This document shows, piece after piece, positions 44,077 through 52,554 of a stretch of 64,000 nt of DNA; positions within the stretch are counted from its first letter, which is position 1, and every line of letters starts with the position of its first letter. The DNA comes from Fuscibacter oryzae (GTDB lineage: Bacteria; Pseudomonadota; Alphaproteobacteria; Rhodobacterales; Rhodobacteraceae): positions 186,001-250,000 of the forward strand of contig NZ_JAESVP010000003.1 in assembly GCF_016765795.1 (NCBI RefSeq). The letters run 5' to 3'. The notes below the pieces were generated by a model, which did no database searches, was not told where the DNA came from, and saw nothing but the letters and a program-made list of their open reading frames with translations. The position numbers were made by a program, and so were the translations under genes.

Positions 44077-45606
44077 TCACAGGGTGGGGAAGGTCAGGGC
44101 GGTGGATTGTACGATTGTGCTATCGCCGATCAGCGCGGCGGCGGCGGCCAGATCGGGGGCAAGATAGCGGTCGTCGCCAAGGGTGGCGACGCGGGTGCGC
44201 AGCGCGGCAACCGCCTTTTGCAAGGGCACTGAAGTGGGCAGGGGTGCCCGGAAATCAATGCCTTGCGCGGCGCAGATCGCCTCGACCCCCAGAATGTGGT
44301 TCAGGTTTTCGACCATCCGCCCCAGACGGCGCGCGCCATGGGCGGCCATTGAAACATGGTCCTCTTGGTTGGCGCTGGTGGGGGTGCTGTCGATCACGGT
44401 CGGATGGGCGAGGTGCTTGTTTTCGCTCATCAAGGCCGCCGTCGTCACCTCGGCGATCATCAGGCCAGAGTTCAGGCCGGGTCGGGGCGTGAGAAATGCG
44501 GGCAGATCGAACGACAGTGTCGGGTCCACCATCAGTGCCACGCGGCGTTGGGCAATCGCCCCGATCTCGCTGATCGCCATGGCGATCATGTCGGCGGCGA
44601 AACCCACGGGCTCGGCATGGAAATTTCCGCCCGAAACGATGCGGCCATCGGACAGGACCAGCGGGTTGTCGGTCGCCGCATTCGCCTCAATCTCCAGCGT
44701 GCGGGCGGCCATGCGCAGCACGTCCATCGCGGCACCGGTCACCTGCGGCTGACAGCGGATGCAATAGGGGTCTTGTACGCGGCTGTCGCCCTCGCGGTGG
44801 CTTTCGCGGATCACCGAACCGTCCAGCAGGGCGCGCAGGGTCGCCGCAGCCTTGATCTGGCCGGGCTGGCCGCGCAGGCTGTGAATTTCGGGTTCGAGTG
44901 GTGCGGTCGATCCCATGATGGCATCGGTCGAAAGGGCCGAGGTCACCAAGGCGCCCTGCGCCGCCGTCCACGCCCCGAACAGGCCCGCCAGCGCATAGGC
45001 GGTGGAAAACTGGGTGCCGTTGATCAGGCCAAGCCCCTCTTTCGGGCCAAGCGTGATCGGGGAAAGCCCTGCTTCTTCAAGCGCCTGTCGTGCGGGCTTG
45101 ATCTGGCCTGCGAACTCGGCCTCACCATGGCCCAGCATCACCGCCGTCATATGGGCAAGGGGCGCAAGATCACCGCTGGCCCCGACTGAACCTTGGGCGG
45201 GCACCACGGGTGTCACACCCTTTGCCAGCATGTTCTGCAAGAGATCAACCACCAGCCAGCGCACGCCCGAGGCCCCGCGCGCCAGTGACAAAAGTTTGAG
45301 CGTCATCATCAGCCGCGTGGTGGCGCGGGGCATCGGCTCGCCCACACCGCAGGAATGCGACAGGATCAGGTTTTCTTGCAGCTTTGCCGTATCTTGCGCG
45401 GCGATCTTCAGGCTGGCAAGTTTGCCGAAGCCGGTGTTCACGCCATAGACCGGCACATCCCCAGCGGCAGCCGCGGCAATATGGGCGGCAGCCGCCTCAA
45501 TCGGCGCGCGCGCGGTGTCGGCCAGACGGGCGGTCGCTTCGGTGCGCCAGATGCGTTCCAGTTGGGCAAGGGTGGTCTGGCCGGGAATCAGGATTTCAGG
45601 CGTCAA
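44077..45606 (-). CDS. hutH: Histidine ammonia-lyase (TTG start)
   Basis: A 509-residue lyase. The Ala143-Ser144-Gly145 triad in [14 protein letters not shown] cyclises to the MIO group that removes ammonia from histidine. Tyr54 in [11 protein letters not shown] and the C-terminal [20 protein letters not shown] motif are typical. No ATG fits the family start. A TTG at 45606, five bases after a good GGAGG, gives the expected N terminus L(M)TPEILIPG; the frame upstream reads only through hutI. It overlaps the end of hutI by 11 bases, indicating coupled translation. Confidence 0.95.
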   Translation of the reverse strand: MTPEILIPGQTTLAQLERIWRTEATARLADTARAPIEAAAAHIAAAAAGDVPVYGVNTGFGKLASLKIAAQDTAKLQENLILSHSCGVGEPMPRATTRLMMTLKLLSLARGASGVRWLVVDLLQNMLAKGVTPVVPAQGSVGASGDLAPLAHMTAVMLGHGEAEFAGQIKPARQALEEAGLSPITLGPKEGLGLINGTQFSTAYALAGLFGAWTAAQGALVTSALSTDAIMGSTAPLEPEIHSLRGQPGQIKAAATLRALLDGSVIRESHREGDSRVQDPYCIRCQPQVTGAAMDVLRMAARTLEIEANAATDNPLVLSDGRIVSGGNFHAEPVGFAADMIAMAISEIGAIAQRRVALMVDPTLSFDLPAFLTPRPGLNSGLMIAEVTTAALMSENKHLAHPTVIDSTPTSANQEDHVSMAAHGARRLGRMVENLNHILGVEAICAAQGIDFRAPLPTSVPLQKAVAALRTRVATLGDDRYLAPDLAAAAALIGDSTIVQSTALTFPTL

Positions 45607-46795
45607 TTTGGCCTCCGAACATGCGGGCAAGAAGGGGCGTCGCCCCGATGGTGTAGGAAAGTTGTGCCGGGTGGGTGGCATCCCACAGGCACAGATCGGC
45701 CAGTTGGCCGGGGGTGATGGTGCCCCGGTCGGTCAGGCCAAGGGCGCGGGCGGCATGGGTGGTGGCACCCAAAAGCGTCTCTTCCGGGGTCATGCGGAAC
45801 AGGGTGCAGGCCATGTTCATCGTCAGCGGCAAGGACGCGACGGGGGCTGTGCCGGGGTTGAAATCGGTGGCGACGGCCATGGGAATGCCCGCATCGCGCA
45901 GCGCCTGAATTGGCGGCTTTTGGGTCTCGCGCAGGGTATAGAAGGCGCCGGGCAGGATGACGGCGACAGTGCCCGCTGCGGCCATGGCCGCAATACCGTC
46001 AGCGCCCAGATATTCGATATGATCCGCCGACAATGCGCCAAACCGGGCGGCCAGAAGGGTGCCTTTCTGGTCCGACAATTGTTCAGCATGCAGCTTGACG
46101 GGCAAGCCCATGGCCCGGGCCGCAGTGAACAGGCGTTCCACCTGATCTGGCAAAAAGGCAATGCCTTCGCAAAAGGCATCGACCGCATCGACCAGCCCTT
46201 CGGCATGGGCGGCGCGCAGCGAGGGGATTGCCACCTGTTCGATGTAATCCATTGCGCGGCCAGCGTATTCCGGCGGAATGGCATGGGCGGCAAGGTGGGT
46301 GGTCTGCACGCGCAAGGGGCGGTGGCTGGCGATCTGGCGCGCCACGCGCAGCATTTTCAGCTCATCCTCAACGCTCAGGCCATAGCCGGATTTGACCTCG
46401 ATCGTCGTGGCACCTGCTGCCATCATCAGGTCGGCGCGGGCAAGGGCCTGCTCCAGCAGCACCTCTTCACTGGCCGCTCGGGTGGCGCGGACGGTCGAGA
46501 GGATGCCGCCCCCGGCGCGAGCGACCTCTTCGTAACTCGCGCCGTTCAGCCGCATTTCGAATTCCAACGCACGGTTGCCGCCAAAGACGATATGGCTGTG
46601 GCAATCGATCAGGCCGGGGGTCAGCAGATGCCCGCCGCAGTCGTGGCTGGGCAGGGCGGCATAGGCTTCGGGTATTTCGGACATCCGTCCAACCCACAGA
46701 ATCCGGTCTGCTTCAACCGCGACCGCGCCCCCTTCGATCAGGCCATAACCGCCTGCCATCGTCGCCACCGTGGCATTGGTCAGAAGAATCGCCAT
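45596..46795 (-). CDS. hutI: Imidazolonepropionase
   Basis: A 399-residue amidohydrolase. The metal motif is [19 protein letters not shown], followed by [35 protein letters not shown] and the catalytic [11 protein letters not shown] near 316. It opens imidazolonepropionate to formiminoglutamate. First gene of the reverse-strand hut operon; its start is 72 bases from that of hutF, with a palindrome between them. Confidence 0.96.
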   Translation of the reverse strand: MAILLTNATVATMAGGYGLIEGGAVAVEADRILWVGRMSEIPEAYAALPSHDCGGHLLTPGLIDCHSHIVFGGNRALEFEMRLNGASYEEVARAGGGILSTVRATRAASEEVLLEQALARADLMMAAGATTIEVKSGYGLSVEDELKMLRVARQIASHRPLRVQTTHLAAHAIPPEYAGRAMDYIEQVAIPSLRAAHAEGLVDAVDAFCEGIAFLPDQVERLFTAARAMGLPVKLHAEQLSDQKGTLLAARFGALSADHIEYLGADGIAAMAAAGTVAVILPGAFYTLRETQKPPIQALRDAGIPMAVATDFNPGTAPVASLPLTMNMACTLFRMTPEETLLGATTHAARALGLTDRGTITPGQLADLCLWDATHPAQLSYTIGATPLLARMFGGQIDA

Positions 46796-46827
46796 ACCGC
46801 TTGCCTTATGTCTGAGGTTGGCGCTAA

Positions 46828-46841
46828 TATGTCTGCACATA
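46828..46841. promoter_or_regulatory. Candidate HutC operator between hutI and hutF
   Basis: TATGT (46828-46832) and ACATA (46837-46841) form a perfect inverted repeat with a 4-base spacer. A second TTATGTCTG half-site lies at 46807-46815. The position between divergent hut genes and the presence of a HutC gene downstream support an operator role. Confidence 0.55.
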
Positions 46842-46867
46842 ATGACCGCTGTCAAGTCGAGGGTGCC

Positions 46868-48229
46868 ATGACCGTGATCTACGCCAAAACCGCTTTGCTG
46901 CCCGAGGGCTGGGCAAGGGATGTTATGGTGGTGGTCGAAGCGGGGCGGATCGCCTCGGTCGAAACCGGTGTGGCGGGGCCAGCGCAGGGCGGCGCGGTGG
47001 ATTGCCTGCTGCCCGCCATGGTCAACCTGCATTCCCACGCGTTTCAGCGGGCGATGGCTGGGCTGACCGAGCGGCGCGGCAAGACCAATGACAGCTTCTG
47101 GACCTGGCGCGAGTTGATGTATCGCTTCCTTGGCCGCCTGACGCCCGCGGACGCGCAGGCCATCGCTGCCATGGTGATGATGGAGATGGCCGAGGCGGGC
47201 TATGCCGCCGTGGCCGAATTCCACTATTTGCACCACGCGCCGACCGGGCCTTATGACGATCTGGCTGAAATGTCGGGGCGGATCGCGGCAGCGGCCCATG
47301 AAACCGGGCTGGGGCTGACGCTGCTGCCGGTTCTTTATGAGCGGGGCGGTTGCGATGGCCGCGCGCTGAACGAGGGGCAGCGGCGGTTCGGCAATGACCC
47401 CGACCGGTTTGCGCGGCTGTGGCAGGGGGCGGCGGGCCATGTGAAGCGGCTTGGGCCGGATGCCAACATGGGGGCGGCCCCGCATTCGCTGCGCGCTGCC
47501 ACGCCGCATGGGTTGCGCATCGCGGCGGGGCTGTGCCCGACGATGCCGGTGCATATCCATGTGGCCGAGCAGGAGGCCGAGGTGGCCGAGGTGGTGGCCG
47601 CGACCGGGCAGCGCCCGGTGGACTGGCTGCTGAAGAATGTTGAACTGACCCAGCGCTGGTGCCTGATCCATGCCACCCAGATGACACCCGAGGAAGCGGT
47701 GGGCATGGCAAAATCGGGCGCGGTGGCGGGGCTGTGCCCGATCACCGAAAGCAATCTGGGCGACGGCATTTTTGATGGCCTGCGGTTTCGCGGGGCGGGG
47801 GGCGCGTTCGGCGTTGGGTCGGATTCCAACGTGCGGATCTCACTGTCCGAGGAGTTGCGGACGCTGGAATATTCGCAGCGGCTGGCCGGCAAGGGCCGGG
47901 CGATGCTGGCCGAAGAGGGGCGGTCGACCGGCCGGGTGCTGTATGAAGAGGCGGCGCGGGGCGGAGCCTTGGCCGGGGGGCGGCAATCGGGGGCGATTGC
48001 GCCGGGCATGTGGGCCGATCTGGTGGCCTTGGATTGTTCCGGCCCGGATATGGAATTTGCGGCGGGCGATACCTTGCTGGATACGTTCATATTTGCGGGC
48101 GACGACAGGATGGTGGCCGAGGTCTGGTCTGCCGGGCGCCATATCGTGACCGGTGGGCGGCATACCGAGCGCGATGGCATCGTGGGGCGCTATCGGGGCG
48201 CGATGGCCCGGCTGCGGGACGCGCTGTGA
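46868..48229 (+). CDS. hutF: Formimidoylglutamate deiminase
   Basis: A 453-residue amidohydrolase related to HutI and guanine deaminase. It has MVNLHSHAFQRAMAGL (metal HxH), EFHYLHHAPTGPYDD, HIHVAEQEAEVAEV, LIHATQM and the metal Asp in GVGSDSNVRISLSEELR. It turns formiminoglutamate into formylglutamate and ammonia. The start MTVIYAKTALLPEGW matches the family; an upstream in-frame ATG at 46829 lies in the operator region and is not used. This enzyme implies the five-step route, which needs a formylglutamate deformylase (HutG) not found in the window. Confidence 0.95.
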   Translation: MTVIYAKTALLPEGWARDVMVVVEAGRIASVETGVAGPAQGGAVDCLLPAMVNLHSHAFQRAMAGLTERRGKTNDSFWTWRELMYRFLGRLTPADAQAIAAMVMMEMAEAGYAAVAEFHYLHHAPTGPYDDLAEMSGRIAAAAHETGLGLTLLPVLYERGGCDGRALNEGQRRFGNDPDRFARLWQGAAGHVKRLGPDANMGAAPHSLRAATPHGLRIAAGLCPTMPVHIHVAEQEAEVAEVVAATGQRPVDWLLKNVELTQRWCLIHATQMTPEEAVGMAKSGAVAGLCPITESNLGDGIFDGLRFRGAGGAFGVGSDSNVRISLSEELRTLEYSQRLAGKGRAMLAEEGRSTGRVLYEEAARGGALAGGRQSGAIAPGMWADLVALDCSGPDMEFAAGDTLLDTFIFAGDDRMVAEVWSAGRHIVTGGRHTERDGIVGRYRGAMARLRDAL

Positions 48230-48912
48230 TTTCCGGCTGGGAGGGCATCCGCGAAGAGGTGCTGCGCCGCATTCGCGTGCGTGACTGGCCGCCGGGTGAG
48301 ACGATTCCAACCGAGGAAGAGCTGGCGGCAGAGTTCGGCGTGGCGCGCGCCACGGTGAACCGTGCCTTGCGCGAACTGGCGGGCGCGGGGGTGCTGGAGC
48401 GGCGGCGCAAGGCGGGCACGCGGGTGGCGCTGTTGCCCGTGCGCAAGGCCACGCTGGATATTCCGGTGATACGCCAAGAGGTTGAGGCGCGGGGGCAGGT
48501 GCATGGCTTTACCCTGCTGACCCGAACCGAGGGCGCGCCGCCGGTGCCTGTTGCCTCTCGTCTTGGCCTTGGGCCATCGGCGCGGGCGATCTATCTGGAG
48601 ACGCTGCATCTGGCCGACGGTCGGCCATTCGTGTTTGAGACCCGCTGGCTGAACCCGGCGGTTCTGCCAAAGCCGCTGCCGGATTTTGGTGTGGTCAGCG
48701 CCAATGAATGGCTGGTGGCGCATGTGTCCTATGAAACCGGCGATATCGCCTTTACCGCCGAAGCGGCGGATGCGCGTGAGGCGGCGGTGCTGGGCGTGGC
48801 CGAAGGGGCCGCGCTGTTCGTGACAGAGCGGACGACCTGGACAGCAGAGGCCGCGATCACGCTGGTGCGGCTGGCGCATGTGCCGGGCTATCGGTTGCAG
48901 ACGATGATCTGA
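48226..48912 (+). CDS. hutC: Histidine utilisation repressor (GntR/HutC family, GTG start)
   Basis: A 228-residue GntR-family regulator. The winged HTH near residues 5-70 reads PPGETIPTEEELAAEFGVAR, then ATVNRALRELAGAGVLERRR. The UTRA ligand domain (about 85-225) contains FVFETRWLNPAVLP and is expected to bind urocanate. The GTG at 48226 overlaps the hutF stop (GTGA), so hutF and hutC are translationally coupled. It is probably the regulator of both divergent hut units. Confidence 0.94.
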   Translation: MISGWEGIREEVLRRIRVRDWPPGETIPTEEELAAEFGVARATVNRALRELAGAGVLERRRKAGTRVALLPVRKATLDIPVIRQEVEARGQVHGFTLLTRTEGAPPVPVASRLGLGPSARAIYLETLHLADGRPFVFETRWLNPAVLPKPLPDFGVVSANEWLVAHVSYETGDIAFTAEAADAREAAVLGVAEGAALFVTERTTWTAEAAITLVRLAHVPGYRLQTMI

Positions 48913-48924
48913 GGGGCTGCGGTC

Positions 48925-49066
48925 GCCCCCTCACCCTGACCCTCTCCCCCGAGGGGAGAGGGGAGGCGCTTTTCTGGCGCGGTACGCCCTGTGGCAAGGG
49001 GCACCATACTGACCAATTGGTCGCCGCTCCCTCTCCCCTCTGGGCACAGGGCCGGGGTAAGGGGGC
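48925..49066. repeat. Composite palindromic repeat, CTCTCCCC/GGGGAGAG family
   Basis: It fills the gap between convergent hutC and the LysR gene. A palindromic core CTCTCCCCCGAGGGGAGAG (48942-48960) is flanked by CCCCCTCACCCTGA on the left and an imperfect mirrored GGGCCGGGGTAAGGGGG on the right, the same layout as 20308-20421. The middle has CAATTGG-type symmetry (ACCAATTGGT near 49013-49022). Confidence 0.75.
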
Positions 49067-49936
49067 TTACGCCTCCTCGACCTCCACATTCTTGGTCAGC
49101 CGCCGATAGACAATGCGGCGCAGGCGGCGGTGCAGCGGACTGATGCGGTGGCGCAAATGGGTGGCGCAATAGACCGGCTGGCGCAGGACGGGCGCATCCG
49201 AAACCGCGCGGAACCGCCCGCTTTCAATCAGCGCAGCGGCGCTTTTTTCCAAGACATAGCCCGACCCGCCGGTGGCTTGCAGCATCGACACCACCGCCGC
49301 GCTTTGCCCGACCGAGATGGGGGCCGCAGCAAGATCGGGGGTGACCTGACGGTGCATCTCTTCAAACGCAGGCGAGAAATGGGCAAAGACAAAGCGGGCG
49401 GGGGTGACCTCGGCCAGTTTGTCCACCTCGGTTGAAATCATCTGATAGGCCACCTCTCCTACATTGTCGAAATGCAGGTCGGGGTGCGGTTTCGGGGCGA
49501 ACATCACCGCGAAATCCAGCGTGCCGGTCAGCAGGTCGGCGCACATCTGGTTGGAATAGTCCGGCTCTATATAAAAGGCGGTGTCGGGAAAGTTGCGGCG
49601 AAAGCCTGCCACCCAATCGCCCAGATATTGCGCCGACAGGTCGTTCTGGATGCCCACCCGCACCAGATGCGCCGCTTGCTGGGGCACGATGATGCGGCGC
49701 TTGGCCTCGTTCCATTCGTGGCGCAGCATGCGGGCGTGGGTTTCGAACCGCGTGCCTTCGGTCGTCAGGTCGGTGCCCGCGCGCGACCGGGTGAACAGCC
49801 GCACGCCCACCGCCTGTTCCAGCGTTTGAACGCGGGCCGAGACGGTGGATTGCGTCACGCGCAGACGTTCCGCCGTGCGGTGAAAGCTGCGGGTTTCCAC
49901 AAGGTCAAGAAACGTGTCGAGAAGTTCGATCTGCAT
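49067..49936 (-). CDS. LysR-family transcriptional regulator
   Basis: A 289-residue LTTR. The HTH MQIELLDTFLDLVETRSFHR and ERLRVTQSTVSARVQTLEQA opens the protein; the effector domain (about 90-280) includes VRVGIQNDLSAQYLGDWVAG. It diverges from the FAD-folate dehydrogenase gene and probably controls the methylated-compound cluster 50055-59156. Inverted TGATC motifs lie in the shared 118-base promoter region. Confidence 0.93.
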   Translation of the reverse strand: MQIELLDTFLDLVETRSFHRTAERLRVTQSTVSARVQTLEQAVGVRLFTRSRAGTDLTTEGTRFETHARMLRHEWNEAKRRIIVPQQAAHLVRVGIQNDLSAQYLGDWVAGFRRNFPDTAFYIEPDYSNQMCADLLTGTLDFAVMFAPKPHPDLHFDNVGEVAYQMISTEVDKLAEVTPARFVFAHFSPAFEEMHRQVTPDLAAAPISVGQSAAVVSMLQATGGSGYVLEKSAAALIESGRFRAVSDAPVLRQPVYCATHLRHRISPLHRRLRRIVYRRLTKNVEVEEA

Positions 49937-49951
49937 GGCTGCCCCGGACAG

Positions 49952-49983
49952 TGATCAGGTAGTCTGATCGTTTTTCCCGATCA
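49952..49983. promoter_or_regulatory. Candidate LysR operator with TGATC repeats
   Basis: TGATCA (49952-49957) is followed by the inverted pair TGATCG (49965-49970) and CGATCA (49978-49983) with a 7-base spacer. All lie within 50 bases of the LysR start, in the divergent promoter region. Confidence 0.55.
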
Positions 49984-50054
49984 TAAGCCGCTTCGCCGCC
50001 GGATTGAAAGGTGGAATCCGCCGGAGGATAGTTACGCCAAAGACGGGGAGCAAA

Positions 50055-52484
50055 ATGAGCGATTTTCCAACATCGGCGCGGGTTGTGATCATTGGCGGCG
50101 GCGCGGTGGGGGTTTCCTCGCTGTATCATCTGGCCAAGGCCGGGTGGACCGATTGCCTGCTGCTGGAAAAGAACGAGCTGACGGCGGGCAGCACCTGGCA
50201 CGCGGCGGGCAATGTGCCGACGTTTTCGTCAAGCTGGTCGATCATGAACATGCAGCGCTATTCGGCAGAGCTGTATCGGCGGCTGGGGGCCGAAGTTGAC
50301 TATCCGATGAATTATCACGTCACCGGATCGGTGCGTCTGGCCCATACCAAGGAACGCTTGCAAGAGTTTCAGCGGGTGGTCGGCATGGGGCGCTATCAGG
50401 GAATGGACCTGAAGATCCTGACCCCGGATGAGGTGAAGGAGGTCTATCCCTTCCTTGAAACCCACGATCTGACCGGCGCGCTGCACGACCCCTATGATGG
50501 CGACATCGACCCCGCGCAACTGACGCAGGCTTTGGCCAAGGGTGCGCGGCAAATGGGCGCGCGGATTGAGCGGTTCTGCCCGGTGGATGGCGTGGAATGG
50601 ACCGGGACCGAGTGGATCATTTCCACCCCCAAGGGCGATGTGCGGGCCGAATATGTGGTGAACGCTGCCGGGTATTATGCCCGCGAGGTTGGCCGCATGT
50701 TTGGCCGCGAGGTGCCGATGATGGTGATGAGCCATCAGTACATGCTGTTCGACACCATTCCCGAGCTGGAGGCGTGGTCCAAGGATGTGGGCCACAAGCT
50801 GCCGCTGCTGCGCGATGTGGATTCCAGCTACTATCTGCGGCAGGAAAAGAACGGTTTCAACCTTGGCCCCTATGAGCGCAACTGCAAGGCGCACTGGATT
50901 TCCAAGGACGACCCCTTCCCGCAGGACTTCAGCTTCCAACTTTTCCCCGATGATCTGGAGCGGTTGGAGTGGCACATCGCCGATGCCATGGCCCGCGTGC
51001 CGCTGCTGGAAAAAGCCCCGCTGACGAAGGTGATCAACGGCCCGATTCCTTACGCCCCCGATGGCAACCCGCTGATCGGGCCAATGCCCGGCGTGCCCAA
51101 TGCGTTTGAGGCTTGCGTCTTTACCTTCGGCATTTGTCAGGCCGGGGGGGCGGGCAAGGTGCTGGCCGAATGGATCACCGAAGGGGCGACCGAATGGGAT
51201 ATGTGGTCCTGCGACCCCCGCCGCTTTACCGGGTTTGAGGATGAGGATTACTGCATCCAGAAGGGGATGGAGGTTTACGGCCACGAATACGGTATCCATT
51301 TCCCCCACCACGCTTGGCCCGCCGCGCGGGGCAAAAAGCTGTCGGCGGTGCATGAACGCACCAAGGCTTTGGGCGCGGTTTATGGCGCCTATAACGGGTG
51401 GGAGCGGGCCTTGTGGTATGCCCGCCCCGGAGATGACACATCCGAGGCGGGCACCCAGACATGGGACCGGGAAGGCCCTTGGTTTGCTGCTGTAAAGGCG
51501 GAATGCGAGGCGGTGCGGGATGGCGTCGGCGTGCTGGACCTGCCGGGGTTCAGCCGGTTCGAGCTGGAAGGGCCGGGGGCGGCCGACTGGCTAAGCCGCC
51601 AGATCACCGGCAAACTGCCCGCCGTGGGCCGCATGGGCCTGGCCTATTTCGCCGATGACAAGGGCCGCATCGTCACCGAAATGTCGGTGGTGCGGCGCGA
51701 GGAGGAGGCCTTTACCCTGATCACGGCAGCCCTTGCGCAAAGCCATGACGGCGAATGGTTGAAGCGGCATCTGGCCGAGGGTCTGACCCTGCGCGACCGG
51801 ACCGAGGATTTCACTTGCCTGATCGTGACCGGGCCAAAGTCGCGCGATCTGCTGGCGGGGCTGACCGGGGCTGACCTTTCGGCGAAATGGCTGAGCGTGC
51901 AGCCCGCAGCGGTTGCCGGGCAGGATTGCGCGCTGTTCCGCGTCAGCTTTGCGGGGGAATTGGGCTGGGAAATTCATGCGACCCCGGCACGGATGCCCGC
52001 AATCTATGATGCGGTGATTGCGGCGGGGGCAAAGCCCTTTGGCATGTTCGCGCTGAACAGCTTGCGCGTGGAAAAGGGCTATCGCGCGTGGAAGGGCGAT
52101 CTTTCAACCGATTACACCGTGCTGCAAGGCGGGCTGGAGCGGTTTGTCGATTGGTCAAAACCCGCGTTCCGGGGCAAGGCCGCGCTGGAGGCGGAAAAGC
52201 AGCGCGGGGTGGCCAAGCGGTTCTGCACGCTGGTGATCGAGGCTGGAGAGCAGGATCCGCCGTACATGTCCACCATCTGGCACGGCGGCAAGGTCGTGGG
52301 CGAGCTGACCTCTGGCTATTACGGGCATCGGGTGGGGGCTGTGATCGGCCTTGGGATGTTGCGGGCCGATCTGAATGTGCCGGGGGTGAAGGTGGAGGTC
52401 GAGATTTTCGGCACGCTCTACCCCGCCACGGTGCAGGCAGATCAGCCGCTGTGGGATGCCAAGAACGAGCGTATCCGCGCGTGA
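50055..52484 (+). CDS. FAD/folate-dependent N-methyl amine dehydrogenase (DMGDH/sarcosine dehydrogenase-like), copy 1
   Basis: An 809-residue protein with the DMGDH/SARDH layout: an FAD-binding DAO domain (residues 1-370; VVIIGGGAVGVSSLYHLAK, then TAGSTWHAAG with the His that carries FAD covalently), an FAO_M linker, and GcvT plus GcvT_C folate domains from about 420. The conserved Asp in VGVLDLPGFSRFELEG is present. Such enzymes oxidise an N-methyl group and hand the carbon to tetrahydrofolate. GGGGAG precedes the ATG. It is the first gene of the cluster controlled by the divergent LysR regulator. The exact amine is unknown. Confidence 0.88.
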   Translation: MSDFPTSARVVIIGGGAVGVSSLYHLAKAGWTDCLLLEKNELTAGSTWHAAGNVPTFSSSWSIMNMQRYSAELYRRLGAEVDYPMNYHVTGSVRLAHTKERLQEFQRVVGMGRYQGMDLKILTPDEVKEVYPFLETHDLTGALHDPYDGDIDPAQLTQALAKGARQMGARIERFCPVDGVEWTGTEWIISTPKGDVRAEYVVNAAGYYAREVGRMFGREVPMMVMSHQYMLFDTIPELEAWSKDVGHKLPLLRDVDSSYYLRQEKNGFNLGPYERNCKAHWISKDDPFPQDFSFQLFPDDLERLEWHIADAMARVPLLEKAPLTKVINGPIPYAPDGNPLIGPMPGVPNAFEACVFTFGICQAGGAGKVLAEWITEGATEWDMWSCDPRRFTGFEDEDYCIQKGMEVYGHEYGIHFPHHAWPAARGKKLSAVHERTKALGAVYGAYNGWERALWYARPGDDTSEAGTQTWDREGPWFAAVKAECEAVRDGVGVLDLPGFSRFELEGPGAADWLSRQITGKLPAVGRMGLAYFADDKGRIVTEMSVVRREEEAFTLITAALAQSHDGEWLKRHLAEGLTLRDRTEDFTCLIVTGPKSRDLLAGLTGADLSAKWLSVQPAAVAGQDCALFRVSFAGELGWEIHATPARMPAIYDAVIAAGAKPFGMFALNSLRVEKGYRAWKGDLSTDYTVLQGGLERFVDWSKPAFRGKAALEAEKQRGVAKRFCTLVIEAGEQDPPYMSTIWHGGKVVGELTSGYYGHRVGAVIGLGMLRADLNVPGVKVEVEIFGTLYPATVQADQPLWDAKNERIRA

Positions 52485-52495
52485 CGGCGGGCGGA

Positions 52496-52546
52496 CCGGG
52501 GGCCAGCCCCCGGACCCCCGGGATATTTATGAACAGATGATGAGGG
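52496..52546. repeat. Dispersed element copy between the two dehydrogenase genes
   Basis: A perfect CCGGGGG / CCCCCGG hairpin (52496-52502 with 52507-52513) is followed by ACCCCCGGGATATTTATGAA and CAGATGATGAGGG. It matches the copy at 42301-42350 almost base for base. Its last bases GATGAGGG may serve as the ribosome-binding site of the next gene. Confidence 0.85.
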
Positions 52547-52554
52547 ACTGGGCT

